This document shows, one piece after another, positions 55,165 through 64,000 of a stretch of 64,000 nt of DNA. Location: NCBI GenBank assembly GCA_029844215.1, contig CM056736.1, positions 25,233,501 through 25,297,500 on the forward strand. Direction: 5' to 3'. Numbering within the stretch: position 1 is the stretch's first letter; every line of letters begins with the position of its first letter. The DNA comes from Przewalskia tangutica (taxonomy: Eukaryota; Streptophyta; Magnoliopsida; Solanales; Solanaceae). Position numbers and translations under genes: made by a program. Below the pieces are notes generated by a model. That model saw only the letters and a program-made list of their open reading frames with translations. It searched no databases and was not told the DNA's origin.

Positions 55165-55727
55165 AGTTTGAATATTAGACACAAGTATCGAAATTCGAAA
55201 GGTGAGATTTGAATATGTTGTAGTTGATTAGACATAAGTTAAAATCGTGGACGAAAGTACCTCGATACTTGTATAGTGTTTAAGGTTATTGTTCTTAATC
55301 TTCATGTGTGGTAAAATTTATCATAGATATATAGAAGGTTTCTGCATAAGGTTGAGTTTTTATATGTCCTAACCAGAATATAGAATATATTAGTTAACCT
55401 GCTATCTTAATAAGAAGAAGAATCATTAACATTGCATTAACACGTGAAATAGTGGATAGTTGAGGAGATTAAAAGTCATATTTCCTTCATAACTGTTTTA
55501 AACCTTAAGTATCATCATTAATTTATTTTCTGCAAATTACTTTAGTTTTAATTCTTAGTTCATAAATCAAACAAAAGAACGTTAATCAAATAGATACCAT
55601 AGATTAGATATTCGGTACTTGACAAACCATTCTCTATGGGCGATAACTTGGTGTTACAGATCTTTATTACTTGAGCGATACGTACACTTGCGTTAGCGCA
55701 CAGAAATATCGCAACACCAGTCGCGTT
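55165..55727 (+). mobile_element. LTR fragment related to 16250-16795
   Basis: agttgattagacataagtt, gacgaaagtacctcgatactt, aggttgagtttttatatgtcc and the end atatcgcaacacc follow the same order as the 16-kb LTR. The matching start of that LTR (TGTTGAGTC) is not present, so this is a 5'-truncated fragment. Confidence 0.75.
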
Positions 55728-55734
55728 GTAGGAC

Positions 55735-56095
55735 TTCCTGTCCAAATCCTCCTTGCCATAAGATGTAGGTTTTCTGCTACAAGATGAAACAACATCTTCA
55801 GCCTTCTCCTCATGTCCCAGTTGACATCCTCAACCTCTTGTGGACGCTTGTTTCCACCGCTTTTGGGAGCGGTGACCGCAACTCTTCCTTGACCCTTAGC
55901 CTTGCTAGAATGACTATCAACAGTATCTTGAAGCTCATCATCTGATCCAGAGATCCCACCTTTGACAGAGACAGATTTGTACTGTCGTCAAAGAGAGAGT
56001 CAAAATTAGGACCAGACTTAAAAACTTTGTTGTTGACAGAAAGAGTGTTAGAACTGTTAACCGAACTGTCAACAAAACTGGTTTCAACAAGAAAA
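55735..56095 (-). pseudogene. Coding-like fragment abutting LTR end, unidentified
   Basis: On the minus strand the blocks SGSDDELQDTVDSHSSKAKG and QGRVAVTAPKSGGNKRPQEV, then EDVNWDMRRR, form a credible hydrophilic protein segment, followed after a frame change by EDLDRKSYN. An upstream block in another frame reads SVNNKVFKSGPNFDSLFDD. The sequence ends exactly at the LTR border. It could be an internal gag region or a captured host exon; I recognise no family. Confidence 0.35.
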
Positions 56096-57120
56096 CCACA
56101 GCTTGATTTGGGATCATATCTTTGCTAATTTTAAAATATTTTTCTAATTTTTTGAAGTTGCTTTTCTGAAGATCAAATTTTTGGGAAATTTTTAAAGTTG
56201 ATAGTTATTTATGTCCAATTAGTAGTGGTGCATAATTTTTTTTTATCTATAACTAATAATGAGTGCACTTTCCGCTTCTACCCGTCTCATATCCGACCCG
56301 ACCCCGTTCCGATCCCGATCTGCCCTCCCCCTTGAAAAATGTCTTTGCAACAACGTCCAAATTTAGATCTTGGCTGTTGTGCAACAGTTCCAACAGCCCC
56401 CCCCCCCCCCATAAACTCTTCTACCCCTTAATATTTATTTTTAACCCCTAAGTTAGTATTTTTACACTTTAACCCAATTTTTCAAGTCTCTTCATATTTC
56501 TCACATATCTCTATATCTATCTCTCTACAAGTCTATATTGCATACTAAATATTTTATTTTATTTGCCTATTTGTATAATCGTATCAAAGTTTAAAAATTG
56601 GAACTGAAGTTGGTAACTAGCTTGAGATTCATCATTCGACCAAAATTTTAATTTAGTATAAATATACTTATATGACAACCTAATTAGCTTTCAAGGAAGC
56701 AAATAACAAAAAAAGGTTAAAATAGAGATCGTCACAAATTATGCTTCCCATTGAAAATACAAGAAAAATTAGTAGGCATTCCCTTAAATCAGGGGAGAAT
56801 TTAGGGTACTAGAAGGGTGTTCTCGGAAATCCAATAATTTTTTCACGGATTCTGTATTTATATTAAAAAATCTAGCAAATGTATAAGAAATATAACTTGG
56901 AACCCATAACAAAGTTTGTTGTTGGGCCAGCTACAGCAAAGGAACCTCTTAAATTCTCATTTTGCCTCTTTTTATTTTTTTTAACTAGTGAATATATCTG
57001 CACTTTGCGCGATTATTAAGAAAATTAAAATGACAAAAAAATTATTATTACTTTCATAATAAAAATAATCTCTTTATTTTTTATCAACTTTATTTTATAT
57101 TCCCCAACCGTACACTATTG
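56096..57120. other. Unassigned, with C-tract and repeat piece
   Basis: A run of about 14 C lies at 56397-56410. 56567-56660 repeats the 45465-45555 segment. The remainder is AT-rich with no gene recognised. Reading frame 56263-56451 crosses the C-tract and is not credible. Confidence 0.5.
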
Positions 57121-57223
57121 GTTGTTTGAGACGGTGGGGGCGAAGCTGTCGGAGGAGCCGCGGCTCCTGGATCGAGCGTCGCGGCTCCTGGATCGAGCGT
57201 CGCAGCGCTAGAAGGTTGATATG

Positions 57224-58690
57224 CTACTCTGAAGTTTGGGCACCGCGGCGCCTCAGCACAGGGCGGTGGCGCTGTCGACGGTATTCCTGAAGATTGCTCA
57301 CTGGAAATCGCGCCGCGCGCCTCCTCGGGGTCGCGCTCGACGGAACAGAGGACGTGAGTTGTTCGAGGATGAGGGGAGAGATGACAGGCTCGTTAAGAAA
57401 TGAGTTGTCCGGTTTTTGGAATTTTAAAAGATTAAAAAACGGGAATGTGGTCTCGTCGAATGTGACGTGATGAGATATGTGGATTTGACGAGTCGACAAG
57501 TCATAGCACAGATAGCCCCTATGGTTTGGCGGGAATCCTAGGAAGACACAGGGAGTAGACCTAGGAGCAAGCTTGTGAGGGGCGGTAGAGCTGAGGTTGG
57601 GATAGCACAGACAACTGAAAATCCGTAGATGATCATAGGAGGGGACTCTATGGTAGAGGATTTCGGTAGGGGTCATATTGTGAAGAGTGCTAGTAGGGAG
57701 AATATTTAGAATGTATTATGACATTTTAGCAGCATATACCCAGAAGAAATGAGGGAGGGAGGCATGAATCAATAGGGTGCAAATCATATTGTTAATGATA
57801 CGTATGATTCTTTCAGCTTTGCCGTTTTGTGGTGAGGTGTAAGGGAAAGAGAAGCGAAAAACTATGCTATTATTTGTATAAAACCGGTGAAACATAGAGT
57901 TATTGAATTCACGATCATTATCGCACTGAAACAATTTTATACTATTTTCAAATTGTGTGTGGATAAACTTGCGAAACTCAAGAAATTTGGCAAACACTTC
58001 CGATTTAAATTTAAGAGGATATAACCAAACATAGTGTGAAAAATCATCAAGCAACACAAGATAGTATTTATGACCGAGAGAACTAGAGATAGGAGATGTC
58101 CATAAATCGGTATGTATAATATCAAAAGGAGTAAGTGTAACACTAGTAGATGATTTAAACGGAAGACGAATATGTTTGCCTAAAGAGCAAGAAACACAAT
58201 TTTGGGCAAGTTTTCCATTACAAGCAATGAAATTATTGCCTTTAAGAAAATTAAAAATTGGGACTCCTGAATTACCAAGCCTATTATGCCAAGTTGAAGA
58301 AGAAACAACCGCTAGAGTGACGGGAGAACAAGATCTGGCAGCGGAGGTGGAAGTGAATGGATAGAGATCATCCGTACTATTGCATCTCGTAAGAGGTGTC
58401 CCCGTATGAAGATCCTTCACAGTAAAACCAAAAGGGTCAAAATCCACGGAGACAGAATTATTACGAGTAAATTGGCGGACATATATGAGGTTCTTAATCA
58501 TGTGTGGGGCATATATGGTGTTTTTTAGGGAGAAGGGTGGATGATGAGGTTGTGTGTATGAGGTATCATACCCTTTAACTGGAATGTGTTGTCCACTACC
58601 AACTGTAACATATTGAGGATGCTTTAAACTAAACAGTTTAGGGATAGTACCTGCAGATTGGGTGACGTGAGATGTGGCGCCTGAGTTCAT
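57224..58690 (-). pseudogene. Copia D protease and integrase, nearly open
   Basis: The longest frame in the window (57716-58690, 324 codons) begins NSGATSHVTQSAGTIPKLFS. The protease aspartate of the DSG motif is replaced by asparagine and a stop lies just upstream. It continues WHNRLGNSGVP with CVSCSLGKH, then TDLWTSP, YYLVLLDDFSHYVW, LFQCDNDREF and SPQNGKAERIIR, so all three integrase acidic residues are present. A frameshift near 57700 leads to the C-terminal YDHLRIFSCLCYPNL and CVFLGFPPNHRGYLC (57224-57676). The following linker holds GC-rich inserts at 57139-57330. Confidence 0.9.
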
Positions 58691-58693
58691 GTA

Positions 58694-59780
58694 TCAAATA
58701 TTGTCAGGCTGTTGCATGGAAAGAGTGCTGAATGCCTGTCCCAACTCAGTGGGTGTCATGCCGGATGAGGGCTGCAAAACCTGACCTTGCATGAAGTGGA
58801 CCTGTTGTGAGGCTGGAGCGGGGCCCAACAAACCAGGGTAAGAATACGGATTGTAGTCAGCTGGTACCGAACGGACTTGTCGCGGCTCAATCGGGCGCCG
58901 CGGCTCAGACGGGCGCCGCGCCAGGTGCGAATTGTCGGCGAGTCGCGCCCGCTTGTTCTGCGATCCTCGCTGTTGCCGCCGCTGGTTCTCGCTGACCGCG
59001 ACCGCCACGACCACGACCTCGCCATGCCCCCGCCACCCTTTCCACGCGCCCTGCTGCGTTGAGAGTTTTCCGCGGCGTTGGATTCGGAGAGTGTTTCGAC
59101 CGCTAATGCCTTCTGACTGTGCTCATCCTGCTTAGCACGTCGAGTCTCTTCGAGCAACAACTGCGAGCGAGCTTTGTTAAGGCTGGGTAACAGATCTGCC
59201 TGTTGAATCATGGTGGCCAAAGTATCATATTCACCTTTAGGAAGACCAACAATCAATTGTAACACCAGTTTGGTGTCGTGAATGTGCTCGCCGACAGCAA
59301 AGAAGTTGATCCATCAAGAGCTTTAATCGCTTGCGAGATCAATACATTGGAAAAGTCTTCAAGACGTGTATTGTTAAATTGCTCCTCTAAATACACAGAA
59401 CGGGTGTGCTTATTGTCCTGAAAAATTTCCTCCAAACGATTCCATAACTCAAGGGTTGTGGCACCAGATTCATGATAGTAAGAAGAAGGTCCTGAGAAAT
59501 ACTACCATAAATCCACTGTTTGACGTCGGCGTCTAGACGACGTCAAGTAGACTCATCAACCTCCGGAGGGCGCAGAATGGTGTCATCGATGTGATCAAGT
59601 ACGTTATAGAGACATGCATGATTACGAAACAGTTCAACTCATGGAGAATACTGACTGTTTTCTTGATCAAGAAGAATGAGAATAGAGTTCTTCATGTTTG
59701 TAACAGTTAGGGTTGGATGAAAAAAGGATGACAACGTGGTGGTGGGATTTGTGGAGGTGGAAGATTCAGGGATAGTCATT
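58694..59780 (-). pseudogene. Copia D gag, decayed
   Basis: MTIPESSTSTNPTTTLSSFF starts at 59780. Further blocks: QYSPWVELFRNHACLYNVLD, WIYGSISQDLLLTI, then LVLQLIVGLPKGEYDTLATM and QADLLPSLNKARSQLLLEET (58756-59265). Stops and frame changes separate them. A GC-rich, arginine- and alanine-rich insertion (58870-58990) lies in the C-terminal region where the zinc knuckle would be; I could not identify a knuckle. Confidence 0.85.
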
Positions 59781-59899
59781 TAGAGAAGAGAGGAATGAAG
59801 AAGAAAACCTAGAACTTGTAGGAGGGGCCGCGACGAGTTCCGGGGAGGAGGTTCTCGGCGGCGGTAGGAAGAAAGAGTTCTAGGGTTTTGGGTGTTTGA

Positions 59900-59911
59900 C
59901 TCTTGATACCA
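59900..59911 (-). promoter_or_regulatory. Copia D primer-binding site
   Basis: TGGTATCAAGAG on the minus strand immediately after the LTR, matching the initiator-Met tRNA type. Confidence 0.85.
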
Positions 59912-60075
59912 TGTAAGATGTTATTAATCTCCCTTGAGAAGTCTTTCATTAATATCAAGATATATATAGTGTACAATATTCATCTCTTATACAATAGGAA
60001 TCCTAAGCCTATACAAAAAAGGAATCCTAATCTTACCATAATTATATTTACACAATATATGGAAATATTCTAACT
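59912..60075 (-). mobile_element. Copia D 5' LTR
   Basis: From tgtaagatgttatt to aatattctaact on plus. About 164 bp, similar in ends to the copia B LTRs. The outermost bases have changed from the expected TGTTAG (minus) to TAGTTAG. Confidence 0.75.
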
Positions 60076-60637
60076 ATGGGTAGGAAATATATTGTTTCCT
60101 ATATTTACACGTTTACACATGATATTACTTTCTAGAATAACAAAATACAAGGTTTAATTAGTTTTATATTCAAATATATCTCATCCTTCTTTTTCTCTTC
60201 TTTTGTATTTATAAGATTGGGTTTCCAAAATAAACTATAAGATCGAATAAAACAATAATATACTCAGTAAAATTCATAACTTGAATTTGAAAAGGGTAGA
60301 ATGTGAAATTCACAACGTGAAGTTTGGGGAGGGTAGAGTGTAGCAGATCTTAAGATCAAAGGAAAAATGAGAGAAAATATAACTTTAATTTTAAGATACT
60401 AAATAAAAATTAAGAAAATATTACATTGAAACAAAAGCTCAACACTACATAATAAATTAATATATATTTTTTATGTTTAATCTTGAATTTCAAGAATACG
60501 AAATATAACCAGTACCAAACAATCAAGAAAAAAGCATCAGAAAACAGGTTATCCTTTTTATTTGTGGTTGCTAACAGACAATAGGCTATTCGAATGATGA
60601 GTTATGCAAATGAGAAAGAAGTAAAGGTCATTAATCT
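60076..60637. other. Unassigned AT-rich sequence
   Basis: No gene or repeat recognised, apart from a short 'gtgaaattcacaacgtgaagt' direct-repeat phrase with a weak relative at 60270. Confidence 0.45.
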
Positions 60638-60869
60638 GTACTTCGCTTTATTTAGGCTATTTATTTTTTAAAAATCCTCAATCAGTTCCTGATAATATGT
60701 TTTCGTATTTTGCAAAAGAAAAAAAAACGTACAACATCGCCAAATTAGACGTACATATACGCTTTTATCCTTTATCACAAGAAGAAATACGCTATGTCCA
60801 GATATCACTCCCAAAAGAAATTTTCCATTCACTTTTTTCCAGTTGGTGAGGAGTGAATCTTGTAGGGTT
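60638..60869 (-). repeat. Flank shared with 45148-45463, inverted
   Basis: The inverse of the sequence behind copia C, as described there. It starts at gtacttcgc and ends at the copia E LTR. Confidence 0.88.
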
Positions 60870-62440
60870 TGTTGGGTCTAAAACACGTAAGTAAGGCACA
60901 AAAGAAATTTAAAATTTTGTTTAACTTACTTACCCCAACAATTCCGTCTCTGGTATGATTACGTTACAATAAGATATAAATTTACAGTTGATATTCTTGG
61001 AGTCTTTACTAAAGGGAGTGCACGCGAGTATCCTTTCGACCGCAAGCCTTGCTATGGTATATTCCTCTGTCAGGAAAGCTAGGAAATCTTGGCAGAGGTT
61101 TGAGAATATTTTCTTTTCTGAACTATGAGTTCAGAAAGTAAGAATTGAGTTATCAATTTCAGTAACCAAAATAATAGGGTTAAGTACTGAATATATATGG
61201 GAGGTTAGGTTACAAATCAGATTAGGATTAGACTTAAAGACTGACCCAAAACCGGAGATGCAGTGGGCCAGTCGGACTGGGCCCACTGTCGTACATGCGC
61301 CGTGGTTCTGCCTCTCAGGCGTCGCGGTGCTGCCGCCCCTTTTAATATTTCAGTACGTTTTGATTTAATTAAATCCAAAATCCAATTTTGACTTAATTAA
61401 ATAATCTCCATTAAATAAAAATTATCCCATAATTTATTATTTGTTTAAATATCTTGATTCTAAATCAAATATTTTACATTCTCTCAATATAACTTTAGAC
61501 CGAAAAGATAATCGACTTAGTGTGACCCTGTAGGCCTTCACACATCGACATTAATCAAATTAAGGTTTACACGGAACTCCTACATTGCGACATATGACGA
61601 ACTCAATATGTGAAATACGTTTACATGACTCCTGTAAACACAACCTTTATGTGAGATGATAAATTCCTTTCATTCGCGACACACTCGATCAAGCTTAGGA
61701 TTTGTCATATGTCTATCCAAATGGCTTGATCACTTTTTCTCATCTATATTAGTCGACAACTAGCCCATATCCTAAATATGTCTTTTGCATTGGCCAATGA
61801 CTTGGTTGACCTAATATTATTGAGAAGCTGAGTGTTCTCTCTCGAATATCCAATCGAGGAATGAATCATATTCTTGGCTCAACTACCATCTTTGTTTACA
61901 TCGCAATGTACCCAACTCAAGCCATGTCTTATCCTACAAGGAATTTAAGCTTATGACAGGGTCAAAGTACATTTCTCTGTAAATTAGATGTGTATTGACC
62001 TCAAGTCAAAGGACATCTATATCTCACATGTTGATAATACTCTAGACATGTATAACAAATAGTTTATCAGCAGGGTGTACCAATACCCTCTAAGAGTATT
62101 CATGTGTCCATCACTAATAATCACACTAGTAGTAAGTGAAACATACTACATTCACTAAGAATGTGATGCAGACCACATATTGACTTATAATATATCATTG
62201 ATATCTCATTCTCAATGATCGTCAGTCAAGTCTATTTTGAGAGTTACGTTCTATCATTAATATATCACTTTATCAAAAACAACGTAGCTCAAGGGATGCA
62301 CATTAATGAATAATCACAAGCAATCAAAATCATAACTCAATAATTGCAAATGCCAAATTATATTAATCTTATTAATAATATGAATGTGTTCAAGTACATT
62401 TGTCCCTAAAATGATTGTTTCTAGGACATACATACTTTCA
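60870..62440 (-). mobile_element. Copia E 3' LTR
   Basis: Inverse of TGAAAGTATGTATG to AGACCCAACA, 1571 bp. U3 contains a GC-rich block (61294-61339), a palindrome (61262-61287) and a TATA-like tatatatgg (61192-61200, minus). Ordered similarity to 43551-45147 is seen along its length. Confidence 0.85.
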
Positions 62441-62469
62441 ATTTACCACTTGGCCTAGAGTCAATCACC

Positions 62470-63885
62470 AATGTATCTAATGCCTATATTTTCAAAGCGA
62501 CTATTATGCTTGACTAAGCTTAATGGTTTAGTAAATGCGTCAGCTAGATTTTTATCTGTGGGAACGTAATCCAGTCTTATTTATTCAGTCTCTACCATCT
62601 CCCTAAGTATGTGGTATTTCACTGGTACATGTTTGTTTCTGTTCGTTGATCTTGGTTCCTTAGCTTGGGCAATCACACCAGTGTTGTCATAATAAATCGT
62701 TATTGGACAAGTGACACTTGGAACAACCCCTAATTCTTTCAAGAACTCAGATATCGCGACAGCTTCCTTACTAGCTTCCGATCCAGCAATGTACTCGGCT
62801 TCAGCTGTTGAATCAGCAGTTGTAGCTTGCTTGGAACTTTTCCAACATACTATTCCACCATTTAAAATGAAGACATGTCCAGATTGAGATTTGAAGTCAT
62901 CAAGATCTGTCTGGAAGCTAGCATCAGTATACCCAGTAGCTACTAGCTTTTCTTGCCCACCATAGTCCAGGAAATATTCTTTAGTTCGTCTAAGATATTT
63001 AAGAATACTCTTGAATGCATTCCAGTATTCCTCCCCAGGATTCTGCTGGAATTTGCAAGTCATACTAAGTGCATAGGCCACATATGGCCTCGTACAAGTC
63101 ATGACATACATGATTGATCCAATAGTTGAAGCATATGGGATCATCTTCATGCGTTCAAGTTCTGTAACAGTAGAAGGACTATCCTTCTTTGATAACTTGC
63201 TGCCTTGACCCATATGAAGACTTTCTTTCTTGAAATTTTCCACAGCGAAACATTTTAGCACTTTGTCTATGTATATGGATTGTGACAGCCCCAACAATCT
63301 ATTAGGTCTATCTCTGTAGATCCTAATTCCAAGAATGTAGCAGGCTTCACCTAAGTCATTCATCATGAATGTGCTGGATAACCATTCCTTGACTGACAGC
63401 ATGAGAGTGTTGTTATCTCACATTATTAATATGTCATCAACATATATAAAAATGAAGACAATACTCTCATCCGTGCGTTTACTATAGACGCATGGGTCTT
63501 CTTTGCTTCTAACAAAGTCAAACGATTTGACTGTTTTGTCAAAACAAATATTCCAACTCCTTGAGGCTTGCTTAAGTTCATAAATGGACTTCTGTAATTT
63601 GCATACTGCTTTTGGTTGAATCTTGGATGTAAAACCCTCTGGTTGTATCCTATACACCTCCTCAATTAGATTACCATTTAGAAAAACAGTTTTAATATCC
63701 GTTTGTAAAATATCATAATCATAGTATGTCGTTATTGCAAGCAAAATCCGAATGGACTTGATCTTTGCAACTGGTGAAAAGGTTTCATCATAATCGATCT
63801 CAGGTCGTTGATTATAACATTTAGCCACCAATCTTGCCTTATAAGTCTGTACCTTTCCATATGCATCAATATTCTTCTCGAAGAC
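62470..63885 (-). pseudogene. Copia E reverse transcriptase and RNase H
   Basis: Better preserved than copy C. Frame 63418-63885 (minus) reads YGKVQTYKARLVAKCYNQRP, IDYDETFSPVAKIKSIRILL, LQTDIKTVFLNGNLIEEVYR and FIYVDDILIM with the YVDD site. A stop or frame change at 63415 precedes MNDLGEACYILGIRIYRDRP (62581-63402). RNase H has GYTDASFQTDLDDFKSQSGH, SKQATTADSTAEAEYIAGSE and IYYDNTGVIAQAKEPRSTNR. A premature stop lies after REMVETE (62578-62580), beyond which LDYVPTDKNLADAFTKPL can still be read. The 5' part is cut at 63886. Confidence 0.9.
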
Positions 63886-64000
63886 TGTAACACCCCATTT
63901 CAACCGTAGTCGAAAACGGGAGTACGTATGGTTGATTCCTAAATGCATTTTAAGGAGTCGCCACCTAATTATTATAGTGAATTAGGACACTGGAAATGTA
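63886..64000. mobile_element. Gypsy-type LTR start, runs out of window
   Basis: TGTAACACCCC at 63886 interrupts the copia E RT exactly after 'ctcgaagac'. Downstream 'ttttaaggagtcgccaccta' and 'gtgaattaggacac' match the LARD LTR near 24254-24300. It is thus a relative of the 24-34 kb element. The right border and target duplication lie beyond the window. Confidence 0.8.

Larger units (their letters stand above)
57121..60075 (-). mobile_element. Copia element D, 3' truncated
   Basis: It has a 5' LTR, primer-binding site, gag, protease and integrase in order from right to left. Sequence after the integrase linker runs into unrelated DNA at about 57120, so RT, RNase H and the 3' LTR are missing. 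The LTR style (TGTTAG...TTACA) is like copia B. Confidence 0.85.

Noticed and set aside
56263..56451. 62-codon frame ending in PPPPHK
   Set aside because: It is produced by the C-tract and lacks any supporting feature.
1..64000. tRNA, rRNA or snRNA genes
   Set aside because: No cloverleaf, A/B box pair or rRNA-like stretch was recognised by eye apart from the SINE; a dedicated scan was not possible.

Overview
This is nuclear DNA from a flowering plant, almost certainly a eudicot. The evidence is AT-rich sequence, Ty1/copia and Ty3/gypsy LTR retrotransposons with plant-type proteins, hAT DNA transposons with 8-bp target duplications, a SINE with a TTG-type tail, an AGL62-like type I MADS-box relic and a probable mitochondrial nad7 insert. 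The SINE and LTR styles suggest Solanaceae or a related asterid, but that is inference. I see no intact host gene. Nearly all coding similarity is decayed transposon.

Layout. 1-4.9 kb: decayed gypsy element (minus) with repeat-rich 3' region, joined to a 5'-truncated copia (plus, 4.9-9.16 kb) and its 3' LTR from 9159. 10.5-12.5 kb: four tandem units of about 470-495 bp running into a broken type I MADS gene (12516 onward). 13.5-16.8 kb: an LTR split by an inverted LTR-like fragment and the nad7 piece. 17.0-17.7 kb: near-perfect 364-bp tandem duplication. 18.0-24.0 kb: copia remnant, diverged minus-strand coding remnant, SINE, hairpin and a gypsy-type LTR. 24.0-40.1 kb: one copia element (minus) whose left LTR was split by a coding-less 10.3-kb gypsy-type element and by a hAT MITE; all three insertions have recognisable target duplications. 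40.3-45.1 kb: second copia (plus). 45.7-51.9 kb: hAT transposase gene interrupted by a second, antisense hAT element. 52.9-53.6 kb: hAT MITE. 53.8 kb: a 58-codon ORF with a TATA box. 54.6-57.1 kb: LTR pieces and a coding-like fragment. 57.1-60.1 kb: third copia (minus, RT missing). 60.6-63.9 kb: inverted relative of the 40-45 kb copia sharing its 3' flank, cut at 63886 by a gypsy LTR that runs out of the window.

How it works together. The window is a transposon graveyard in which insertion order can be read from target duplications. I found no new enzymatic system. The most unusual signals are a GC-rich CGCGGCGCC-type module that recurs upstream of the TATA box in LTRs of different families, a palindrome in two related LTRs kept by paired changes, hAT-in-hAT nesting, and the tandemly repeated upstream region of the dead MADS gene.
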